Shown here in pieces: positions 37,847-47,487 of a DNA stretch of 64,000 nt (position 1 is the stretch's first letter; each line of letters starts with the position of its first letter). Position numbers and translations under genes: made by a program. The stretch comes from Williamsia sp. CHRR-6 (GTDB lineage Bacteria; Actinomycetota; Actinomycetes; Mycobacteriales; Mycobacteriaceae). The stretch covers positions 930,001 to 994,000 of the forward strand of contig NZ_JAHCSG010000001.1 in the NCBI RefSeq assembly GCF_018474015.1, written 5' to 3'. The notes under the pieces are model-generated. The model did no database searches. It had not been told where the DNA came from and saw nothing but the letters and a program-made list of their open reading frames with translations.

Positions 37847-39559
37847 TCAGCCCCCTGCCGCGAGCAACACCAACGGCCCGATGGTCACGATCAACCCGAC
37901 CCCCAACGCCAACAGCGTGCTGATCAGGTCCTGGCTGCGCCGCACCACGTGCACGGTGGTGACCAACCCGAAGATGACGACCGCACTGAGCACCAACGCG
38001 AAGTAGACGTTCCACCGCCACAACTCTGCGAACCCCAGGAACAGTCCGACCCCCAGCAGCAGACCGACGCCCACCTGGGCGCCGAGGACGGCCCACTGAC
38101 GACCCGGGGAAGCCTCGTCGCCGCCGGCCCGGGCACCGACGCGCTCGCGTCGCACCGACACCCCCGGCCCGGCGGCGCGAACCGGCTGGGTGACCGCGGT
38201 GTCGGGGCCACCGCTGTCGTGGCCGGTGTCGCCGTAGGGACCGAGATGGGCTCGATCCAGGTCGACCACCTCGGTGTCGGGGTCACCTCCCGAATCCGAC
38301 CAGCCGACGGTGCTCGGGGTGTCAGACCAGCCGACGGTGCTCGAGGTGTCGGGCCGGCCGACGGTTCTGGTCGCGTTCTCCTTCGACCACGGCGACGCAT
38401 CTGCCGCCGCCGGCTTGTCGGTCGCCCGGTCTGGGGTCGGTCGGTCTGGGTTCGCCCGATCTGGGGTAGCGGGTCGGGCGAAGTCGAAATCGCTGGAGTC
38501 GCGCAGTTGATCGTGCAGGCCCACACCTGCTCCCCCGGCCGCAAACCGGCCCTGTGGGTCGGTCGGGAAGGTCTCGTCGGGCCCGAGATCGGGTTGCGGA
38601 GCGCGGTTCCAGGCGGGGGTGCCGGCCGGGTCGGGGGCCGAGCCTGGCTCGGTGCCCTCGTCGGGGCTGCTGTCGTCGGACCGCAACAGCGACCGCAAAC
38701 GACCGAACAGTCGACCCGACGCGGGGGCGGGATCGGGCTCGGCGGGGATGTCCTCGAAGTTGCGGTACCGCTCGAACTCCCGCTCCCGCTCCTCCGGTGA
38801 GAGCCGATCCAGATCGGGCACGTCCACCAGCGGACGCGCGTCGTCGGCAACCGTCCGGTCCGCGGGGGTGTCGTAGCGCGGGATGATGCCGGTCCGTTCC
38901 TCGGCGTCGGTCTGGCGGAACCTTTCGGCGATAGCCCCCCGGTTGATGTCGCGCGTGGCGGGCTGTTCGGTCCAGCCGGGCTGCAGGTCACCGCGGACCG
39001 GGACATCACGGTGGGTCGAGGTATCGCGGCGGACCGGGGGCTCGGACGGCAGCAGCGCGTCCGGCTCGTCGGTGGGCAGCGGCGGATCGGCCCGCGGGAA
39101 CGGCACCGCGGCTCCAACCGGTCCGAAATCGGTGGAGTACCCCCCAGTCGCAGGATTCGACACCGGCGGGGTGGATGCAGGCGGGGTGGATGCAGGGGCA
39201 GTGGACGCGCCGGCCGAGCCGACCTCGGGAGCCGGGTGAAACGATCGCGGCGGCTGCACCGACGGCGCCGGCGTCGGGTCGAACGCCGGTGGCAGGGGTG
39301 ATGCGGGTTGGGCAGGGAATCGGCCCGAGTGGGTGCCGGGCCGATCGGAGGAGCGGGGCACCTGCCCGGTCAGGTCGGACACGCTCAGCGACCCCGATCC
39401 GCCGCGTCGCCGACGACCGCCGGCGTCGTCGTCGGAGTCGGTGGGGTCAGACGGTGCCGGCGCGCCGCCACGTGCGGCCGCCTCGGCGTCGGCCCGACCG
39501 CGCGCCAGGATCTCGGCGACGGAGATCGGCCGCGACTCGGGGTCGGATTCTCTGGCCAT
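37847..39559 (-). CDS. Membrane protein with long disordered N-terminus (Rv0497-like)
   Basis: The product has about 570 residues. A conserved start ([20 protein letters not shown]) precedes some 450 residues of low-complexity Pro/Asp/Arg/Ser sequence. The C-terminal 85 residues hold three closely spaced helices ([55 protein letters not shown]). The tail before the membrane part includes degenerate repeats such as TVGWSD. M. tuberculosis Rv0497 is much shorter, so the linker has expanded here. The position between ppx and the isomerase is conserved. Function unknown; a cell envelope scaffold role is only a guess. Confidence 0.75.
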   Translation of the reverse strand: MARESDPESRPISVAEILARGRADAEAAARGGAPAPSDPTDSDDDAGGRRRRGGSGSLSVSDLTGQVPRSSDRPGTHSGRFPAQPASPLPPAFDPTPAPSVQPPRSFHPAPEVGSAGASTAPASTPPASTPPVSNPATGGYSTDFGPVGAAVPFPRADPPLPTDEPDALLPSEPPVRRDTSTHRDVPVRGDLQPGWTEQPATRDINRGAIAERFRQTDAEERTGIIPRYDTPADRTVADDARPLVDVPDLDRLSPEEREREFERYRNFEDIPAEPDPAPASGRLFGRLRSLLRSDDSSPDEGTEPGSAPDPAGTPAWNRAPQPDLGPDETFPTDPQGRFAAGGAGVGLHDQLRDSSDFDFARPATPDRANPDRPTPDRATDKPAAADASPWSKENATRTVGRPDTSSTVGWSDTPSTVGWSDSGGDPDTEVVDLDRAHLGPYGDTGHDSGGPDTAVTQPVRAAGPGVSVRRERVGARAGGDEASPGRQWAVLGAQVGVGLLLGVGLFLGFAELWRWNVYFALVLSAVVIFGLVTTVHVVRRSQDLISTLLALGVGLIVTIGPLVLLAAGG

Positions 39560-39596
39560 CACGTACGACCGCCTTTCGGTGCGGAGTGGACGGCTC

Positions 39597-40535
39597 TCAC
39601 GGGGTCGAGCCGATCTCCAAGTCGAGCCTGCGCAGGATCACGCCCTCACGCAGAGCCCAGGGACAGATCTCGAGGATATCGACCGAGAGCGCCCGCATGG
39701 CCGCCTCGGCGACCAGCGCGCCCGCCACCAACTGCCCGGCGCGATCCTCGCTGACACCTTCGAGCTCGGCACGATCGCGCACCGACATCCGTGAGATGAA
39801 CGAGATGAGTTGGCGCAGACCGTTACTGGTCAACGTGCGGGTCACCCGGGGCCCGGCGCTCGACGGTGCGGCGCCGGTCAGCCGGGCCAGACTGCGAAAG
39901 GTCTTGGACGTGCCCACCACCAGATCGGGTTTTCCGGGTTCGCGTAGCTCCTTGGCCGGACCAGCCAGCTCGGCGTCCAACCAGTCGCGCAAGACCGACA
40001 CCCGGCGCTTGCCGGGCGGGTCCTCGCTGAGCCACTCGCGGGTCAGCCGGCCCGCACCCAGCGGCAGCGACAACGCCACGTCGGGTTCCTCGTCGACGCC
40101 GTTGGACATCTCCAAGGAGCCGCCGCCGATGTCGAGGGCCAGGATGCGGCCCGCGCTCCAGCCGAACCAGCGGCGCACCGCCAGCGAGGTGAGACGAGCC
40201 TCGTCGGCCCCGGTCAACACCTCCACCCGCACACCGGTGGAGGCCTGCACCTTGGCCAACACCTCGTCACAGTTGACGGCGTCGCGCACGGCCGAGGTGG
40301 CGAACGCCATCACCTGCTCACACCCTGAGGACCGCGCGATGGTGGTGAACTCGCCCACCGACTCGATCAGCGACCGCGACCCTCCCGCGGTCAAGCGCCC
40401 CGAGGCGTCGATCTGCTCGGCCAGCCGCAGCGTCGACTTCGACGAGCTCATCGGGGTGGGGTGCCCACCGCGGTGCGCATCGACGACCAACAGGTGGACG
40501 GTATTGCTGCCCACATCCAGAACTCCTAAGCGCAC
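39597..40535 (-). CDS. ppx: Exopolyphosphatase / Ppx-GppA family (Ppx1-like)
   Basis: The 312-residue enzyme has the actin-like ATPase fold of Ppx/Gpp[18 protein letters not shown] (phosphate 1), [13 protein letters not shown] (phosphate 2). The short length, lacking the C-terminal HD domain, is the Ppx1 (Rv0496) form, which degrades short polyphosphate; relatives hydrolyse (p)ppGpp. It starts at GTG 40535, only 34 bp from the divergent cysteine-rich gene. SenX3-RegX3, the phosphate-responsive pair, is encoded nearby, which fits phosphate metabolism. Confidence 0.88.
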   Translation of the reverse strand: MRLGVLDVGSNTVHLLVVDAHRGGHPTPMSSSKSTLRLAEQIDASGRLTAGGSRSLIESVGEFTTIARSSGCEQVMAFATSAVRDAVNCDEVLAKVQASTGVRVEVLTGADEARLTSLAVRRWFGWSAGRILALDIGGGSLEMSNGVDEEPDVALSLPLGAGRLTREWLSEDPPGKRRVSVLRDWLDAELAGPAKELREPGKPDLVVGTSKTFRSLARLTGAAPSSAGPRVTRTLTSNGLRQLISFISRMSVRDRAELEGVSEDRAGQLVAGALVAEAAMRALSVDILEICPWALREGVILRRLDLEIGSTP

Positions 40536-40553
40536 GCACTACAACCTAGTGCG
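40535..40553. promoter_or_regulatory. Inverted repeat in the 34-bp gap between divergent ppx and cysteine-rich gene
   Basis: CGCACTA-caacc-TAGTGCG has perfect 7-bp arms. It fills half of the very short space between two divergent starts, so each transcript must begin in or beside it. It could be a shared operator, or one gene may use a promoter inside the other. Confidence 0.45.
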
Positions 40554-40569
40554 TCTACGGTTGGCAGTT

Positions 40570-41430
40570 GTGCAGGCAGGTAACAACTCATCGGGCCGAT
40601 CCGCGACGCCGACGCCGGAGGTGCCGCTCGATTTCCCCCGCGAGTGGTTCGAGTTCATCGATCCCGACAACTCCGAACACCTCATCAGCGCCGACCTCAC
40701 CTGGTTGCTGTCGAACTGGACGTGCGTGTTCGGCACACCCGCCTGCCAGGGGATCATCGAAGGCCGCGAGACCGACGGATGTTGCAGCCACGGCGCGTAC
40801 CTGTCCGACGACGACGACCGCGCGAAGCTGGCGGCCGGGGTGGCCATGCTCACCCCCGCCGACTGGCAGTTCCACCACAAGGGCAGTGGCCGTGACCCGT
40901 TGGGCAAACGCGGCTACCTCGTCGAGGACGACCTCAACGACGAGCCCGCCATCAAGACCCGAAAGCACAAGGGCGCCTGCATCTTTCTCAACCGCCCAGG
41001 GTTCGACGGCGGCCCCGGATGCGCGCTGCACTCGATGGCGCTACGCAAGGGGCTCGAGCCGCTGACGGTCAAACCCGAGGTGTGTTGGCAGCTTCCGGTG
41101 CGCCGCGAACAGGATTGGGTCCAGCGCCCCGACGGCACCCAGATCCTCAAGACCACCATCACCGAGTTCGACCGACGTGGCTGGGGCGAGGGTGGGCACG
41201 ACCTGCAGTGGTACTGCTCGGGTTCCCCTGATGCCCACGTCGGGGCCACCCAGGTGTGGCAGTCCTACGCCCCGGAGCTGACCGAGCTGATCGGCGCGGC
41301 CGCCTACGCCGAGCTGGCTGCGGCGTGTCGTCGCCGAAACGGTTTGGGGCTCATCGCCATCCACCCCGCCACCGCCGCGGCCACCACCCGCCGCGACACC
41401 GACATCAAATACGAGCTCCACCCCGAGTGA
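40570..41430 (+). CDS. Conserved cysteine-rich protein (Rv0495c-like)
   Basis: This 286-residue protein is conserved in Mycobacteriales next to ppx. Residues about 50-75 carry [12 protein letters not shown] and [13 protein letters not shown]. Later come [23 protein letters not shown] and [10 protein letters not shown]. Together they make a cluster of spaced Cys/His that could bind zinc or an iron-sulfur centre, as in YkgJ-type proteins. No enzymatic role is known to me. I place the start at GTG 40570, 34 bp from divergent ppx; the frame extends far upstream through ppx but that part is antisense. Confidence 0.75.
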   Translation: MQAGNNSSGRSATPTPEVPLDFPREWFEFIDPDNSEHLISADLTWLLSNWTCVFGTPACQGIIEGRETDGCCSHGAYLSDDDDRAKLAAGVAMLTPADWQFHHKGSGRDPLGKRGYLVEDDLNDEPAIKTRKHKGACIFLNRPGFDGGPGCALHSMALRKGLEPLTVKPEVCWQLPVRREQDWVQRPDGTQILKTTITEFDRRGWGEGGHDLQWYCSGSPDAHVGATQVWQSYAPELTELIGAAAYAELAAACRRRNGLGLIAIHPATAAATTRRDTDIKYELHPE

Positions 41431-41439
41431 CCACCCGCA

Positions 41440-42438
41440 GCTGCTGAAAACTGCGCCCTGACGACTGGCGGAGGGACAGTTCCCCTCCGTCGCTGCCTAC
41501 TCCGGATTTTTCGGCAGGGGTGGAACCGGAACCCTGTGTCTAGGCGTCCAACCCGAGATGACCACCAACGTGTATTCCCGCTCGGAGCTGCTGTGCCGCG
41601 GCACCGACGACTCCGACATTCGCGCTGCGATACGCGACGGACATCTCGTCCGGCTGCGACGAGGCTGGTACGCCACCCCCGAGGCCGACCCGGACACCGT
41701 TGCCGCCGTCCGGGCCGGCGGGGTACTGGCGTGTGTATCCGCGCTCGCCGCGCACGGCCTGTGGATCCCGCCGGGCCACGACCGTCTGCACATCAGGTTC
41801 TCGCGCCACGGCGAGCGCGCCGGCCGGTGGGGTTGCCACGGATACGGCTCGACATTGCCGTGTGCCGCAGCGGTCGACACTGTGCCGGTGGCGTTGGACT
41901 GCGCGGGGCGCTGCCTGGGCCGAGAGGACTGGATCGTGGTCTGCGATTCGGCCCTGAACAGCACCGGGATGTCGCCGACCGAGCTGCGATCACAGCTGCC
42001 CGCATGCGCTGCGCACGTAGGGCGGTGGATCAACGACAGCGACCGACGCTCACAGTCGGGCACAGAGTCGATGGTGCGCCTGCGCCTGCGCGCCCTGGGA
42101 TACGCCGTGGAGGTGCAACCGGAGATCCCCGGGGTCGGTCGAGTCGATCTGCGCGTGGGACGACTGCTCATCGAATGTGACAGCCGGGCTCACCACACCG
42201 GCCTGGACACCTACTGCACGGACCGGCGGCGGGACCGCGCCGCATTGGTCGGCCGATGGATGACCATGCGGCTGACCTATTCCGACGTCGTATCCGACTG
42301 GGACGCAGTCCTCGCTGACATCGCGGCCATTGTTCGCCGAGACCGACATCGCCTGCGCCCCGGCCGAAAACTGCCGCTGGGTGTGCACTGAAGGGGAATC
42401 GTCCCCCCAGACCCCGCCACGGCGCAGTTTTCAGCAGC
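41440..42438. mobile_element. Single-gene unit with terminal inverted repeats (AbiEi/DUF559 cargo)
   Basis: GCTGCTGAAAACTGCGCC at 41440-41457 is matched exactly in reverse complement at 42421-42438, giving a 999-bp unit. Inside each arm the next 31 bp are also related (about two thirds identical by eye) and each includes a small hairpin: CGGAGGG/CCCTCCG at 41469-41489 and GGGGA/TCCCC at 42393-42406. The unit begins 10 bp after one conserved gene's stop and ends one base before the regX3 stop codon. The only gene inside is the AbiEi/DUF559 protein. There is no transposase, and I see no target-site duplication. It could be a non-autonomous mobile unit, a MITE-like cassette, or paired transcription signals. 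Confidence 0.5.
41558..42391 (+). CDS. AbiEi-like N-terminal plus DUF559/Vsr-type nuclease-fold protein
   Basis: The 277-residue protein starts with a winged helix of the AbiEi antitoxin/transcriptional regulator type (SRSELLCRGTDDSDIRAAIRDG, LVRLRRGWYA). The middle resembles the AbiEi C-terminal region. The last 110 residues resemble the Vsr-like restriction-endonuclease fold of DUF559: SGTESMVRLRLRALGY, then VGRVDLRVGRLLIECDSRAHH and DRRRDRAAL. Such proteins are widespread in actinobacteria and often annotated as type IV toxin-antitoxin components; I see no AbiEii-like nucleotidyltransferase toxin beside it. It stands alone inside an inverted-repeat-bounded unit, suggesting transfer. Confidence 0.75.
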   Translation: MTTNVYSRSELLCRGTDDSDIRAAIRDGHLVRLRRGWYATPEADPDTVAAVRAGGVLACVSALAAHGLWIPPGHDRLHIRFSRHGERAGRWGCHGYGSTLPCAAAVDTVPVALDCAGRCLGREDWIVVCDSALNSTGMSPTELRSQLPACAAHVGRWINDSDRRSQSGTESMVRLRLRALGYAVEVQPEIPGVGRVDLRVGRLLIECDSRAHHTGLDTYCTDRRRDRAALVGRWMTMRLTYSDVVSDWDAVLADIAAIVRRDRHRLRPGRKLPLGVH

Positions 42439-42439
42439 G

Positions 42440-43129
42440 TCAGGGCTCCAGCTTGTAGCCCAGGCCGCGCACGGTGACCAGGTGTTTGGGGTTGCCGGGG
42501 TCGGCTTCGATCTTCGAGCGCAGCCGTTTGACGTGCACGTCGAGGGTCTTGGTGTCGCCCACATAATCCGCACCCCACACCCGGTCGATCAACTGTCCGC
42601 GCGTCAACACGCGTCCGGCGTTGCGCAACAGATACTCCAGCAGGTCGAACTCCTTGAGCGGCAACGTGACCGGCTCGCCGGAAACCTGCACGATGTGGCG
42701 GTCGACGTCCATGGTGACCGGTCCGGCCTCCAGCAGACCGCCATCGATGCCCAGGTCGTCGGTGTTGTCCACGCCGCGTCGCAACACCGCGCGGATACGC
42801 GCGATCAGCTCGCGCGCCGAATACGGCTTGGTCACGTAGTCGTCGGCGCCGAGCTCGAGGCCCACCACCTTGTCGATCTCGCTGTCGCGCGCAGTCACCA
42901 TGATGACCGGCACACTCGACTTGGCGCGCAACGCTTTACACACCTCGGTGCCCGAGACCCCGGGCAGCATCAGGTCCAGCAGCACGATGTCGGGGCCTAC
43001 CCGGTCGAACTCGCCCAGGGCCCGGGACCCGTCGTTGACCACCGTGGTCTCGAAGCCTTCTTTGCGCAGCAGAAACGCCAGCGGATCAGCCAGAGACTCT
43101 TCGTCTTCGACAATCAGGACATGGGTCAC
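42440..43129 (-). CDS. regX3: Two-component response regulator RegX3
   Basis: This is a 229-residue OmpR/PhoB-type regulator. The receiver domain (1-120) has the acidic pocket in VEDEE, phosphorylation site D52 in LLDLMLPG and K in YVTKPYSA. The C-terminal winged helix includes [20 protein letters not shown] and [14 protein letters not shown]. With SenX3 it controls the response to low phosphate in mycobacteria. GTG 43129 overlaps the senX3 stop (GTGA) and follows AAGGA. Its stop codon lies one base from the right inverted repeat of the AbiEi unit. Confidence 0.95.
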   Translation of the reverse strand: MTHVLIVEDEESLADPLAFLLRKEGFETTVVNDGSRALGEFDRVGPDIVLLDLMLPGVSGTEVCKALRAKSSVPVIMVTARDSEIDKVVGLELGADDYVTKPYSARELIARIRAVLRRGVDNTDDLGIDGGLLEAGPVTMDVDRHIVQVSGEPVTLPLKEFDLLEYLLRNAGRVLTRGQLIDRVWGADYVGDTKTLDVHVKRLRSKIEADPGNPKHLVTVRGLGYKLEP

Positions 43130-44571
43130 CTGTTGATTTCCTTCGTCTCGAGAACCCGACGATCCGGATTCGGTCGCATGGTCACCGGTCGGATCCGACC
43201 GGACGTCTCGGCCGCGGGGGTGGCGGCTCGCTGATCGACGGCGCGCCCGTCGGCCGACCCCGTCGCCGTACCCGACCCAAGCGAGCGCGGGATGGACAAC
43301 GTGAACGTCGACCCGGTGCCAGGCTTGGACCACAGTCGGATGGACCCGTCGTGGTTGGCGGCGACGTGTTTGACGATGGCCAATCCCAGACCGGTGCCGC
43401 CGGTGGCGCGCGAGCGCGCCTTGTCCACCCGGAAGAACCGTTCGAAGACCCGCTCCTGATCGCGCGGGGCGATGCCGATGCCGCGGTCGGTGACCGCGAT
43501 AGCCACCATCTGCCGGGTGGTGTCGCTGCCGGGGACCAGCTCGGCAACCACTCGTCGACTCACCGACACCGGCGAGTTGGCCGGTGAGTAGGCGATGGCG
43601 TTGGCGATGAGATTGTTCAACGCGGTCAGCAACAGGGTCCGGTCACCGCGGACCACCAGCCCGGTCGGCGGGTCGGTGGTCAGAGTGATCCCGGCAGCCT
43701 CGGCGCCCACCTGCGCGCGGTGGATCGCATCGTCGAGCAGATCGTCGACGTCGACGTCCTCGGTGTCGGGCAGCTTCTCGGCACCCTGCAGCCGCGACAG
43801 GGCGATCAACTCGTTGACCATGTTGCCCATTCGGTTGGCCTCGGTGATCACCCGTTCCCCGAAGTGCCGCACCGACTCCGGGTCGTCGTGCGACTCCAGC
43901 AGCGCTTCGGTCAGCAACCCGATGGCCCCGACCGGGGTCTTCAGTTCGTGGGACACGTTGGCCACGAAGTCGCGCCGAGTGGCCTCCAGCCGCACCGTGT
44001 CGGAGTCGTCGTCGCCGAAGGCCACGGCGTACCGCTCGGTACCGTCACCGACCAGTCGGATCCAGACCCGAACGGCCACGGCGTGATCCACGGCGCGACC
44101 GGTGGAGACGAAACCGCTCACCGAACGCTCGGGGGCGAGCTCGAGATCTGCGTCGGTGCCGGTCCGCAGCACCGTCTGCGCGGCCTCCCACACCTGGTCG
44201 TTGAGCAGTCGGGCGTGCACCAGTCCGAGTTCGTCGGCGCGCCGGTTGTAGAGCACCACGTCGCGGTGTTCGTCGACGACGGCGATGCCGGTGTCGTCGG
44301 ACTGCATGATCAGCGCCAGCAGCGCCGCCTTGGACATCCGCCCGTGCACTGCCTCGGCACCGGGTTCGAGGAGTTCGTGGGGGCGCAGATCGGCACCGAC
44401 CTCATCGCCGGCAGGCGCGGGGCTGGAGGTGGCGGCGTGCAGGCGGGTCAGCGCCGACGCTGTGGCCTCACCCGAGCGTCGACCCAGCCGCCAGCCCACC
44501 CAGGCTGCGACACCGATCAACGATGCGACGCCGATCAACAGCACGACGCCGGGCCCGATCGCCACGGTCAT
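43126..44571 (-). CDS. senX3: Sensor histidine kinase SenX3
   Basis: The 481-residue kinase has one N-terminal helix ([20 protein letters not shown]) and little outside the membrane. A PAS domain (about 85-205) follows, then the H-box [16 protein letters not shown], the N-box [12 protein letters not shown], and the G-boxes [10 protein letters not shown] and [13 protein letters not shown]. The small extracytoplasmic part and PAS sensor match mycobacterial SenX3, which works with the phosphate transporter system. Translation is coupled to regX3 by a 4-bp overlap. Confidence 0.95.
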   Translation of the reverse strand: MTVAIGPGVVLLIGVASLIGVAAWVGWRLGRRSGEATASALTRLHAATSSPAPAGDEVGADLRPHELLEPGAEAVHGRMSKAALLALIMQSDDTGIAVVDEHRDVVLYNRRADELGLVHARLLNDQVWEAAQTVLRTGTDADLELAPERSVSGFVSTGRAVDHAVAVRVWIRLVGDGTERYAVAFGDDDSDTVRLEATRRDFVANVSHELKTPVGAIGLLTEALLESHDDPESVRHFGERVITEANRMGNMVNELIALSRLQGAEKLPDTEDVDVDDLLDDAIHRAQVGAEAAGITLTTDPPTGLVVRGDRTLLLTALNNLIANAIAYSPANSPVSVSRRVVAELVPGSDTTRQMVAIAVTDRGIGIAPRDQERVFERFFRVDKARSRATGGTGLGLAIVKHVAANHDGSIRLWSKPGTGSTFTLSIPRSLGSGTATGSADGRAVDQRAATPAAETSGRIRPVTMRPNPDRRVLETKEINR

Positions 44572-44751
44572 GCCGTCAGCTCATCGATCTTGCGGCTGGC
44601 TGAACGCGACACCACGCAAGAATGGGGCCTGGGGGCCGTCGGTAACAAGCCAGGTCTGTCTTGTTGGCACGAAGTTCACCGTGATTTCGCCAGGAGTCCC
44701 TCGCGGAACGCGGTCGACGTGGATCGAGGGGTCGCGAGGTGCGCGAGGAGC

Positions 44752-45093
44752 TCAGCGCGAGGACGAGACCTGCACGGCCGCGTACTGCGGGTTCTTGTCG
44801 ATGAACTCGGCGACGTAGGAGCACAACACCAGCACCGAACGCTGCGAGGCGACCATGTCGTCGAGCACCTGGCGCACCAGCTCCGCGCCGTGACCGTGGT
44901 GGGCGTGCAGGTCGTGGATGACGGTGTGGGTGATGACGACGTGCTTGTCCCCGCCGGACTGGTCGTGTTCGTCGACGTAGTCGAGATAGCCGATCAGCTC
45001 GTCGCCCAGGAACGCCTCGTACCGCTCACGCGCGGCCGAATGCGAAACCCGCAGCGACTGCTCTCCGTTCGATGAGTGTGTGATCTGCGCCAT
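44752..45093 (-). CDS. Small GNAT-fold N-acetyltransferase-like protein
   Basis: The 113-residue protein has the YidJ/Gtn1-like minimal GNAT fold (Gcn5-related). The strand YEAFLGDELIGYLDYVD leads to VITHTVIHDLHAHHGHGAELVRQVLDDM with a shortened acetyl-CoA loop (HHGHGAELV), and VLVLCSYVAEFIDKNPQY is the usual C-terminal motif. These proteins acetylate unknown small substrates. It starts between gpmA and senX3 in the same direction: 12 bp after the gpmA stop, with 180 bp before... the senX3 start on its other side, so it may share the gpmA transcript. Confidence 0.8.
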   Translation of the reverse strand: MAQITHSSNGEQSLRVSHSAARERYEAFLGDELIGYLDYVDEHDQSGGDKHVVITHTVIHDLHAHHGHGAELVRQVLDDMVASQRSVLVLCSYVAEFIDKNPQYAAVQVSSSR

Positions 45094-45105
45094 ATCCCAT
45101 CGTAG

Positions 45106-45849
45106 CTACTTCTGTCCCTGCGCGGCTACCGCTGCCGCACCCTTTGCCGCGGCCTCGGGGTCCAGGTACTCCCCGGCCCCGGTGGGGTTCAGGGCGTCGT
45201 CGAGCCGATACACCCGCGGGTTGCCGGTGGGGATGTTGAGCTCGGCGATGTCGGCGTCGGAGATGTTCTCCAGGTGTTTCACCAACGCGCGCAGAGAGTT
45301 GCCGTGCGCGGCCACCAACACCGTCTTGCCCGCACGCAGATCGGCGGCGATCACGTCGGTGAAGTACGGGATCATCCGGGCCACGACGTCTTTGAGGCAT
45401 TCGGTGAGCGGGACCGCGGCCAGTCCGGCGTAGCGCGGGTCGTCGGTCTGGCTGAACTCGGCCTCGGCGTCGATGGCCGGCGGCGGGGTGTCGTAGCTGC
45501 GGCGCCACTTCTGGAACTGCTCGTCGCCGTACTTCGCCTTGGTCTCGGCCTTGTTCAGACCCTGCAGCGCACCGTAGTGCCGCTCGTTGAGCCGCCAGTC
45601 ACGGATCACCGGGATCCAGTGCCGGTCGGCGACATCGAGAGCGATCTGTGCGGTGGAGATCGCGCGTCGCAACAGCGAGGTGTACAGGACGTCGGGCAGC
45701 AGATCCTTCTCGACCAGCAACTCCCCTGCGCGCCGCGCCTCGGCCTCGCCTGCGGCGGTCAGCCGCACGTCCACCCACCCGGTGAACTGGTTGGAAGCGT
45801 TCCATTCGCTCTCGCCGTGCCGCATCAGGATCAGGGTTCCGGTAGCCAT
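45106..45849 (-). CDS. gpmA: 2,3-bisphosphoglycerate-dependent phosphoglycerate mutase
   Basis: This glycolytic enzyme interconverts 3- and 2-phosphoglycerate. The 247-residue protein starts [21 protein letters not shown] with phosphohistidine H11. It includes [16 protein letters not shown] and the second histidine in [16 protein letters not shown]. Length is standard for dPGM. ATG 45849 is used; the frame extends upstream without support. The order gpmA followed by senX3-regX3 is conserved in mycobacteria (Rv0489-Rv0491). Confidence 0.95.
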   Translation of the reverse strand: MATGTLILMRHGESEWNASNQFTGWVDVRLTAAGEAEARRAGELLVEKDLLPDVLYTSLLRRAISTAQIALDVADRHWIPVIRDWRLNERHYGALQGLNKAETKAKYGDEQFQKWRRSYDTPPPAIDAEAEFSQTDDPRYAGLAAVPLTECLKDVVARMIPYFTDVIAADLRAGKTVLVAAHGNSLRALVKHLENISDADIAELNIPTGNPRVYRLDDALNPTGAGEYLDPEAAAKGAAAVAAQGQK

Positions 45850-45884
45850 GGGAAGCAGTTTTGCACATGTGACGTAGAGCATAG

Positions 45885-45924
45885 TAGTTGCTTGTAACCC
45901 CCACCTACGTGCAACATACAACTA
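45885..45924. promoter_or_regulatory. Inverted repeat between gpmA and the MFS gene
   Basis: TAGTTGC at 45885-45891 is mirrored by GCAAC at 45911-45915 and CAACTA at 45919-45924, just before the MFS start. The MFS gene has no visible ribosome-binding site. TTGCTT, 18 nt, CAACAT then 7 nt to the ATG would fit a leaderless transcript. A drug-responsive operator is plausible; no regulator gene adjoins. Confidence 0.35.
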
Positions 45925-47457
45925 ATGAAGATCTCGACTACGACTCATAAGCCTCAGGCCTCCCCGACCACGCTGATCATCGTGCTGTGTCTGGGCGGTC
46001 TCCTCGCCTCCTACATGCAGACCCTGGTCGTGCCGATCTCCGGACGACTACCCGGATACCTGCACACCTCCGCCGACAACGCGTCCTGGATCATCACCGC
46101 CACCCTGCTGGCCGCAGCGGTCACGATGCCCATCGCGGGTCGACTGGCCGACATGTTCGGCAAGCGCCGGGTGATCCTGGTCAGCCTGTCGCTGCTGGTG
46201 CTGGGGTCGGTGGTGTGCGCCACCTTCACCGGACTGCTGCCGATGATCGTCGGTCGCACCCTGCAGGGGCTGGCCATGGGGATCATCCCGGTGGGCATCA
46301 GCCTGCTGCGAGACGAGCTGCCGCCCAGCCGCGTCGCCGGTGCGGTGGCCACCATGAGCGCCACCCTCGGTGTCGGAGGCGCCATCGGCCAACCCATCGC
46401 GGCCTACATCGCCGAGCACTACAACTGGCACCTGCTGTTCTGGACCGCGGCCATCCCCGCCGCCATCACGTTCGTCCTGGTCTTCGCCCTGGTGCGCGAG
46501 TCGCCGGCCCGCTCGGGTGGGACCTTCGACGCCGTCGGCGCGATCGGGCTGTCCGCAGCACTGATCTGCCTGCTGCTCGCCGTCAGCAAGGGCCACACCT
46601 GGGGCTGGACCAGCACCACCACCATCGGCCTGGCCGTCGCCGGCGCCGTCGTACTCGCCGTCTGGGTGGTCCACCAGCTCAAGGTCACCTCGCCCATGGT
46701 CAACATCCGAGTGGCCTGCATGCCGCGGGTTGCCCTGACCAACCTCACCTCTGTACTGGTCGGCTTTGCGCTGATGGGCATCACGCTCGCCGCCCCGCAG
46801 CTGCTGCAGATCCCGCACATCCCCGGCGTGCTCGACTACGGCATGGGCCGCTCCATCCTGGAGGCGGGCCTGTGGATGGCCCCCGGCGGCATCATGATGA
46901 TGCTGCTCTCGCCGGTCTCGGCTCACCTCAACATCTCCATCGGCCCCAAGCTCACCCTGATGATCGGTACCGCCGTCATCGGCGCGGGCTACCTCTTCGG
47001 CATCTTCGAGACCAACCATCCGTGGGAGATCGCCGTGGCGGTGATGATCGTCAGCTCGGGCGTCGGCATCGCCTACTCGGCCATGCCGTCGCTGATCATG
47101 TCGTCGGTCCCGCTGGCCGAAACCGCCTCGGCCAACGGACTCAACTCACTGATGCGCACCCTGGGCACCTCCATCTCCTCGGCTCTGCTGGCCACCATCC
47201 TGGCCAGCTCGACGGTGTCGGTGGCCGGTCGCTCGGTGCCGGATCACTCGGCGTTCCGGATGGTCTTCATCATCGGAGCCATCGCAGCGATCCTGGCCCT
47301 GGTCGTGATCGCCTTCATCCCCAAGGACCCCACTCCCGAGGCGGTCACCCATGCTGTCGTCGACCCGCCGGTCAAGGGCAGCTTCGACGACGAGTCGCTG
47401 GCCCAGGAGATCGACGAAGGCCTGGTGCGTCCCAACGGGGTCCCCACCCGCGGCTGA
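45925..47457 (+). CDS. MFS transporter, DHA2 (14-helix) drug-exporter type
   Basis: The 510-residue protein has about 14 hydrophobic segments. The first is LIIVLCLGGLLASYMQTLVVPI. Motif A is present in GRLADMFGKRRVILVSL and motif C-like in ATLGVGGAIGQPIAAYI. A charged tail of about 40 residues ends it. The architecture is that of proton-driven multidrug exporters of the EmrB/QacA class. Substrates are unknown. It lies between gpmA (divergent) and a ROK regulator (convergent), so its regulator is not obvious. The start at ATG 45925 lacks a ribosome-binding site. Confidence 0.88.
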   Translation: MKISTTTHKPQASPTTLIIVLCLGGLLASYMQTLVVPISGRLPGYLHTSADNASWIITATLLAAAVTMPIAGRLADMFGKRRVILVSLSLLVLGSVVCATFTGLLPMIVGRTLQGLAMGIIPVGISLLRDELPPSRVAGAVATMSATLGVGGAIGQPIAAYIAEHYNWHLLFWTAAIPAAITFVLVFALVRESPARSGGTFDAVGAIGLSAALICLLLAVSKGHTWGWTSTTTIGLAVAGAVVLAVWVVHQLKVTSPMVNIRVACMPRVALTNLTSVLVGFALMGITLAAPQLLQIPHIPGVLDYGMGRSILEAGLWMAPGGIMMMLLSPVSAHLNISIGPKLTLMIGTAVIGAGYLFGIFETNHPWEIAVAVMIVSSGVGIAYSAMPSLIMSSVPLAETASANGLNSLMRTLGTSISSALLATILASSTVSVAGRSVPDHSAFRMVFIIGAIAAILALVVIAFIPKDPTPEAVTHAVVDPPVKGSFDDESLAQEIDEGLVRPNGVPTRG

Positions 47458-47487
47458 GCGAACAACGGCGCCGAGGGCAAACCTGGA

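Noticed and set aside
39175-40569. N-terminal extension of the cysteine-rich gene by about 465 codons through ppx.
   Set aside because: The extension is antisense to ppx and to part of the membrane protein gene; orthologues begin near the VPLDFPREW motif.
41440-42438. Conventional insertion sequence with transposase.
   Set aside because: The only gene inside is AbiEi/DUF559-like with no DDE or serine recombinase motifs, and no target duplication is seen.
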